From an uncultured Campylobacter sp. (lineage in GTDB: Bacteria > Campylobacterota > Campylobacteria > Campylobacterales > Campylobacteraceae): a DNA stretch of 64,000 nucleotides. The notes beneath the pieces were generated by a model. It saw only the letters and a list, made by a program, of their open reading frames with translations, did no database searches and was not told where the DNA came from. The position numbers were made by a program, and so were the translations under genes. Shown in pieces: positions 60,937-64,000 of this stretch (positions within the stretch are counted from its first letter, which is position 1; each line of letters opens with the position of its first letter). The stretch lies in contig NZ_CALJPG010000024.1 of NCBI RefSeq assembly GCF_937980635.1, positions 1-64,000 on the forward strand, in the 5' to 3' direction.

Positions 60937-62373
60937 TTAACGAAAAGAGATCGTAAATACCGCGCCTTCGTCGGAATTTGCAGCACTTATGCTCCCTCCG
61001 TTTTTTTCGATTATCATCTTGCTCATATATAGTCCGAGCCCGCTACCCTGCTGTTTTGTCGTAAAGTGCGGCTCAAAAATTTTATCTAGCTGCACTTCGT
61101 CGATGCGGCTTGCGTTATTTTCGATCGTGATTACTCGCTCGCCCTGCTTTAAAAATGAGCGAATTTTAATCTCGCGCCGTTTAAGCGGCACGTCCAAAAA
61201 CGCCTCCTTTGCGTTGTTTATGATGTTTATGAGCACCTGGATGAGCTCGTTTACGTTGCCGTAAAGCGTAAAATTTTCTTCTATCCGCACGTTTATGTCG
61301 ATGACGTGCTTTTTAAGCGAGGCGTTTAAAATTTTACGCGCCTGCTCGATCGCCTCGCTGGCGCTAAATTCCCTCTTTGGCATGTTCGGATTGAAGAAAT
61401 TTTTAAAATCCTCGATCGTATCGCTCATAAATTTCACCTGCTCGCCCGCGTCTTTTATGCCGCCTTCGAGCCTCTCTTTTGAGAGCTTGCCCCGCTCGTT
61501 GTAAAGCTCTAAATTTATAAGCGTGGAGCTGATCTGCGATAGCGGCTGGCGCCACTGGTGCGAGATATTGCCGATCATCTCGCCCATGAGCGCTAGGCGG
61601 CTTTGATTTATCAGCAAAAGCTGAGTTTGCATCTTTAAAGTCGCGTTTTTTTTGTGAATTTTATAGATACAAAATATACAGATCAAAAACACTACAAGTA
61701 AGCTTAGGCCGCTAACGACAAACTCTTTGGTGTGATAGAGCAAAATGCTTTTTATCGGAATTTTAAAACTTATCATCGCGATCGTATCGCCTAGGCCGCC
61801 TTTGAAATTTCCCACATCGCCGTAGAGCTCTTGCATCTTTTTAGGCGCTGCGTTGATGCTGTGGCACTCGGTGCACGAAGGCTGAGAGTTTGTTATCGGC
61901 AGACTCAAAAGATACGAGGCGCCACCTTTATCGTAGACGATTCTGGAGTATTCTTTATATCTGTTTTCTTTAAAGCCCTCTAAAATTTCATTCTCAAACT
62001 CGCTTCCCTCGTGTTCGGGATTGAGCGGATCGGTAGCGACGAGCTTGTAGTCGTAGTTAATGTGATTTTTAGCGAGCTGAATTTTATAAATTTCGCGCGT
62101 TATGTAGGTCGAGGACATTAGCCTCGGATCGAAAAAATCCTCGCTTAAAAGCTTTTTTTCTTTAAGCTCGTTTATTAGCGGGCGCTGCACGGTCGAGACG
62201 TAATCGCGCACCGCATTCATCGTATCTAGGATATAAAACGCCTCGCGCCTCGTGTCCTTTAGCGCAAGCTCGCGGTAGAAGTTAAAAACCAAAGCCGTAA
62301 TTACGATATATAGCAGCACGAAAAGCGCTACGATAAATTTAAATTTATACTTCAAAGAGATACCCCACTGCAT
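60937..62373 (-). CDS. mccS: MccS, sensor histidine kinase with a heme-c-type periplasmic domain
   Basis: A 478-residue kinase. TM1 at about 12-32, a periplasmic DUF3365/Tll0287-like domain (about 33-213) with a CXXCH motif (C167-C170-H171), TM2 at about 218-238. Then comes a HisKA box HQWRQPL (phospho-His about H272) and HATPase motifs (NNAKEAF; GSGLGLYMSKMI). The heme motif implies a redox- or ligand-sensing c-type heme. It lies just upstream of mccA and overlaps the regulator gene by 29 bases, so sulfite or redox control of mcc is the expected role. Confidence 0.88.
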   Translation of the reverse strand: MQWGISLKYKFKFIVALFVLLYIVITALVFNFYRELALKDTRREAFYILDTMNAVRDYVSTVQRPLINELKEKKLLSEDFFDPRLMSSTYITREIYKIQLAKNHINYDYKLVATDPLNPEHEGSEFENEILEGFKENRYKEYSRIVYDKGGASYLLSLPITNSQPSCTECHSINAAPKKMQELYGDVGNFKGGLGDTIAMISFKIPIKSILLYHTKEFVVSGLSLLVVFLICIFCIYKIHKKNATLKMQTQLLLINQSRLALMGEMIGNISHQWRQPLSQISSTLINLELYNERGKLSKERLEGGIKDAGEQVKFMSDTIEDFKNFFNPNMPKREFSASEAIEQARKILNASLKKHVIDINVRIEENFTLYGNVNELIQVLINIINNAKEAFLDVPLKRREIKIRSFLKQGERVITIENNASRIDEVQLDKIFEPHFTTKQQGSGLGLYMSKMIIEKNGGSISAANSDEGAVFTISFR

Positions 62374-63034
62374 ATAAATTTTTGATCACGTCCTTGCCGA
62401 TCTTGCGGCGTAGCTCTTTGACGATCGCCTTGATCGCCTCCTTGCTGGGCTGCTCGAACTCCCACATGTAGTCGAATAGCTGCTCGTAGGTTACGGTTTG
62501 ATTTTTGCGCGCTAAGAAGTACTCCAAAAGCTTGCTCTCGCTTTTGGAAAGATGACAGACGCTGTCTTTGACGTAGATGATCTTTTTGGCAAAATCATAC
62601 TTCAGCTCGCCGCTTATACTAAATATCGGCGCGTGATTTATCAGCTCCGCAGCGACGTCTTGCAGCGCCTTTATAAAGGCATTTTTGTCGTACGGCTTAG
62701 GCAGATACCTAGTGATCTTAAGCTCCACCGCCCGCCACAGATACTCCTGCTCGGTGTGGCTCGAAAGTATCACGATCGGCACTGAGATGCCGGCAGCTCG
62801 GATCTTTTTAACGACCTCAAGCCCATCCATGTGCGGCACGCCGATATCAAAAACCAGCGCGTCGTACGAGCCGCTCATCGCCTCATCGAGCGCCTCCAGC
62901 CCGTCCTTAACCCCCACTACTTCGCCGAAAAACAGCTGCAGCGATTCGATTATATTTTTTAAAATCCCGGGCTCGTCCTCTAGGCAAAGAACCCTTTTAT
63001 TGGACAAAACGTCCAATAATTCGTAATCTTGCAT
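62345..63034 (-). CDS. mccR: MccR, OmpR-family response regulator
   Basis: A 229-residue regulator: receiver domain (acidic pair about E19-D20, phospho-Asp D63 in VFDIGVPHMDG, Lys in KPYDK near 113) and a C-terminal winged helix (about 140-229; KSESKLLEYFLARKNQTVTYEQLFDYMW). It pairs with MccS and probably activates the mcc operon. Ribosome site GGAGGCGG and a TATAAT promoter upstream. An 8-bp inverted repeat lies within codons 6-12. Confidence 0.92.
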   Translation of the reverse strand: MQDYELLDVLSNKRVLCLEDEPGILKNIIESLQLFFGEVVGVKDGLEALDEAMSGSYDALVFDIGVPHMDGLEVVKKIRAAGISVPIVILSSHTEQEYLWRAVELKITRYLPKPYDKNAFIKALQDVAAELINHAPIFSISGELKYDFAKKIIYVKDSVCHLSKSESKLLEYFLARKNQTVTYEQLFDYMWEFEQPSKEAIKAIVKELRRKIGKDVIKNLYAVGYLFEV

Positions 63035-63100
63035 ACTCTATCCGCCTCCAAGCTTAGCGCATTTCATTCTTAATCATCTCTTAAAATATAACTCGCTTAA

Positions 63101-63106
63101 ATTATA
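63101..63106 (-). promoter_or_regulatory. -10 box for mccRS
   Basis: TATAAT on the minus strand, 67 bases upstream of the mccR ATG, leaving a leader of about 60 bases. No strong -35. Confidence 0.5.
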
Positions 63107-63301
63107 TAAATTTAGCATTAAATCAACGTTAAAGAGGGTTTGAGATTTTAAATTTAAGCTTTTGCTCGCACACTTCTACTATTTCTGCCTGAAAATTTCG
63201 TAAAATTTAATCCCGCTCTACGTGAAATTTACGGCGGGCGGTAGCGAGCGCAAAAGAGTCGCGGATAAGCGATATTTTGTTTAAATTTTAGTGATTATTA
63301 A

Positions 63302-63317
63302 GGGGGGGGGGTATACT
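63302..63317 (+). promoter_or_regulatory. Poly-G tract abutting a -10-like box (possible phase-variable promoter)
   Basis: A run of ten G's (63302-63311) is immediately followed by TATACT (63312-63317), 107 bases before the Sel1-protein ATG. Length change by slippage would alter the distance between upstream elements and the -10. Long G-runs are the classic Campylobacter contingency loci. Confidence 0.55.
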
Positions 63318-63423
63318 TCTGCGGAATTTTAAAAGCAAAGAAAACAATAAAATTTAATGCCATTAAATGACAGTATCTGACAACGAAAAATGAAATAATA
63401 CGAAAAATTTTAAGGAGGAAGAA

Positions 63424-64000
63424 ATGAAAAAAATCATTTTAGCTTTGGCTTTTTTAAGCTATTTTATGTTTGCCGAAGAGGTAAAAGAGCTTACGGATGA
63501 GCAAATAAATACATTGGTAAAGGTCTGCGAAAGCGGTAAAGATTTCATGAATGAAAATGGAACCGTGAAGTATGAGGAAGCCTGCGCTACTCTCGGTATG
63601 ATATATGAAAATATCCCTGTATTAGGCGATCTCGGTGTAAAGCAAGATTTGGCAAAAGCCTTTAAATTTTATAAAAAAGCGTGCGACGGCGGCTATGCTC
63701 GTGGCTGCTTTGGATTAGGAGGGTTTTATTTTGAAGGAAAAGAGGTAACAAAAGATGATAAAAAAGCTCTCGAGTTCTTTAAAAAGGCATGCGATATGGG
63801 CGATAAAGAGAGCTGCACTTTGGCGGCTGTTATGGACGGCGATAACGCGAATTTAGCAAAGGCGTCCGAACAACACAAGAAAGATTGCGATAGCAAGGGC
63901 GATATACTCGCTTGCGGGTTATTTGCCTTATTTATGGAGGGAAAGGATAATAAAGAAGCGGCGAAATACTATAAAAAGGCCTGCGAGCTTGGCAAAAATA
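63424..64000 (+). CDS. Cysteine-rich Sel1-repeat protein (partial, runs off the window)
   Basis: An open frame from ATG 63424 (AAGGAGGAAG upstream) to the window end, 192 complete codons without a stop. It has a signal peptide (about 1-17) and Sel1-like repeats such as KAFKFYKKACDGGYARGC and KALEFFKKACDMGDKESC, spaced about 36 residues, with paired cysteines as in Hcp proteins. It is a paralogue in style of the protein at 52667-53500. Probably secreted; possibly phase-variable because of the upstream poly-G. Confidence 0.88.
   Translation, partial: MKKIILALAFLSYFMFAEEVKELTDEQINTLVKVCESGKDFMNENGTVKYEEACATLGMIYENIPVLGDLGVKQDLAKAFKFYKKACDGGYARGCFGLGGFYFEGKEVTKDDKKALEFFKKACDMGDKESCTLAAVMDGDNANLAKASEQHKKDCDSKGDILACGLFALFMEGKDNKEAAKYYKKACELGKN

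Noticed and set aside
1..64000. tRNA, rRNA, CRISPR arrays, insertion sequences, prophage
   Set aside because: Scanned by eye for TTCRANY-type tRNA arms, regular spaced repeats, transposase motifs and phage genes; none could be supported. A tRNAscan or CRISPR search would be decisive.

Overview
The window looks like a chromosomal segment of an epsilonproteobacterium, most probably a higher-GC Campylobacter. C. gracilis or a near relative is my guess, but I could not run a search. The reasons are the Wolinella/Campylobacter-type clade II nos cluster, the Wolinella-type mcc sulfite reductase cluster, the conserved fldA / DUF2325 neighbourhood, and intergenic DNA saturated with AAATTTTAAAATTT-like words. 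No rRNA, tRNA, CRISPR array, insertion sequence or phage was found.

Layout. 0-13.5 kb: a small membrane protein, a giant fused lysophospholipid transporter/acyltransferase/acyl-ACP synthetase, flavodoxin with two conserved partner genes, an Asp/Glu-racemase-like protein, pyruvate:ferredoxin/flavodoxin oxidoreductase and a SotB-like exporter. 13.5-15.8 kb: an AT-rich, foreign-looking island with one gene, a GHKL ATPase fused to a PD-(D/E)XK nuclease-like domain, which is a candidate solitary defence protein. A lipoprotein/SGNH-hydrolase remnant follows it. 16.4-24.4 kb: a leftward operon larA-larC-larE-orf55-larB-DUF2809-ttdA-ttdB next to dcuB. It couples a nickel-pincer hydroxyacid racemase to a tartrate-dehydratase-type hydro-lyase and a C4-dicarboxylate carrier.

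24.7-36.7 kb: a rightward N2O-reduction cluster (WD40-like protein, nosZ, B, D, G, C1, C2, H, F, a His/Met-tailed NosL, Y, a second NosL). 36.9-42.2 kb: a Ni-CO dehydrogenase with a long Ser/Asn/His-rich N-terminal extension, then a FecCD/FecE-type ABC importer whose binding-protein gene is decayed. 42.6-47.8 kb: mostly uncharacterised envelope proteins and hydrolases, including a broken membrane-protein gene with a duplicated 5' end.

48.1-63.0 kb: a long leftward block for respiratory sulfite reduction. In transcription order it holds the MccR/MccS two-component system (the kinase carries a periplasmic CXXCH), MccA (seven CXXCH plus one CX15CH, and two non-heme Cys), MccB, MccC, MccD, the CcsBA-type heme lyase, a Sel1 protein, then six translationally coupled genes with NosL-like proteins and an FtsX/LolD-type ABC transporter. 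These six may deliver copper to MccA. The window ends in a Cys-rich Sel1-repeat protein preceded by a poly-G tract that abuts a -10-like element.

The genes fit an anaerobic respirer that uses fumarate or other C4 acids, N2O and sulfite as acceptors and oxidises pyruvate and perhaps CO. It has unusual needs for copper (NosZ, MccA) and nickel (LarA, CooS).
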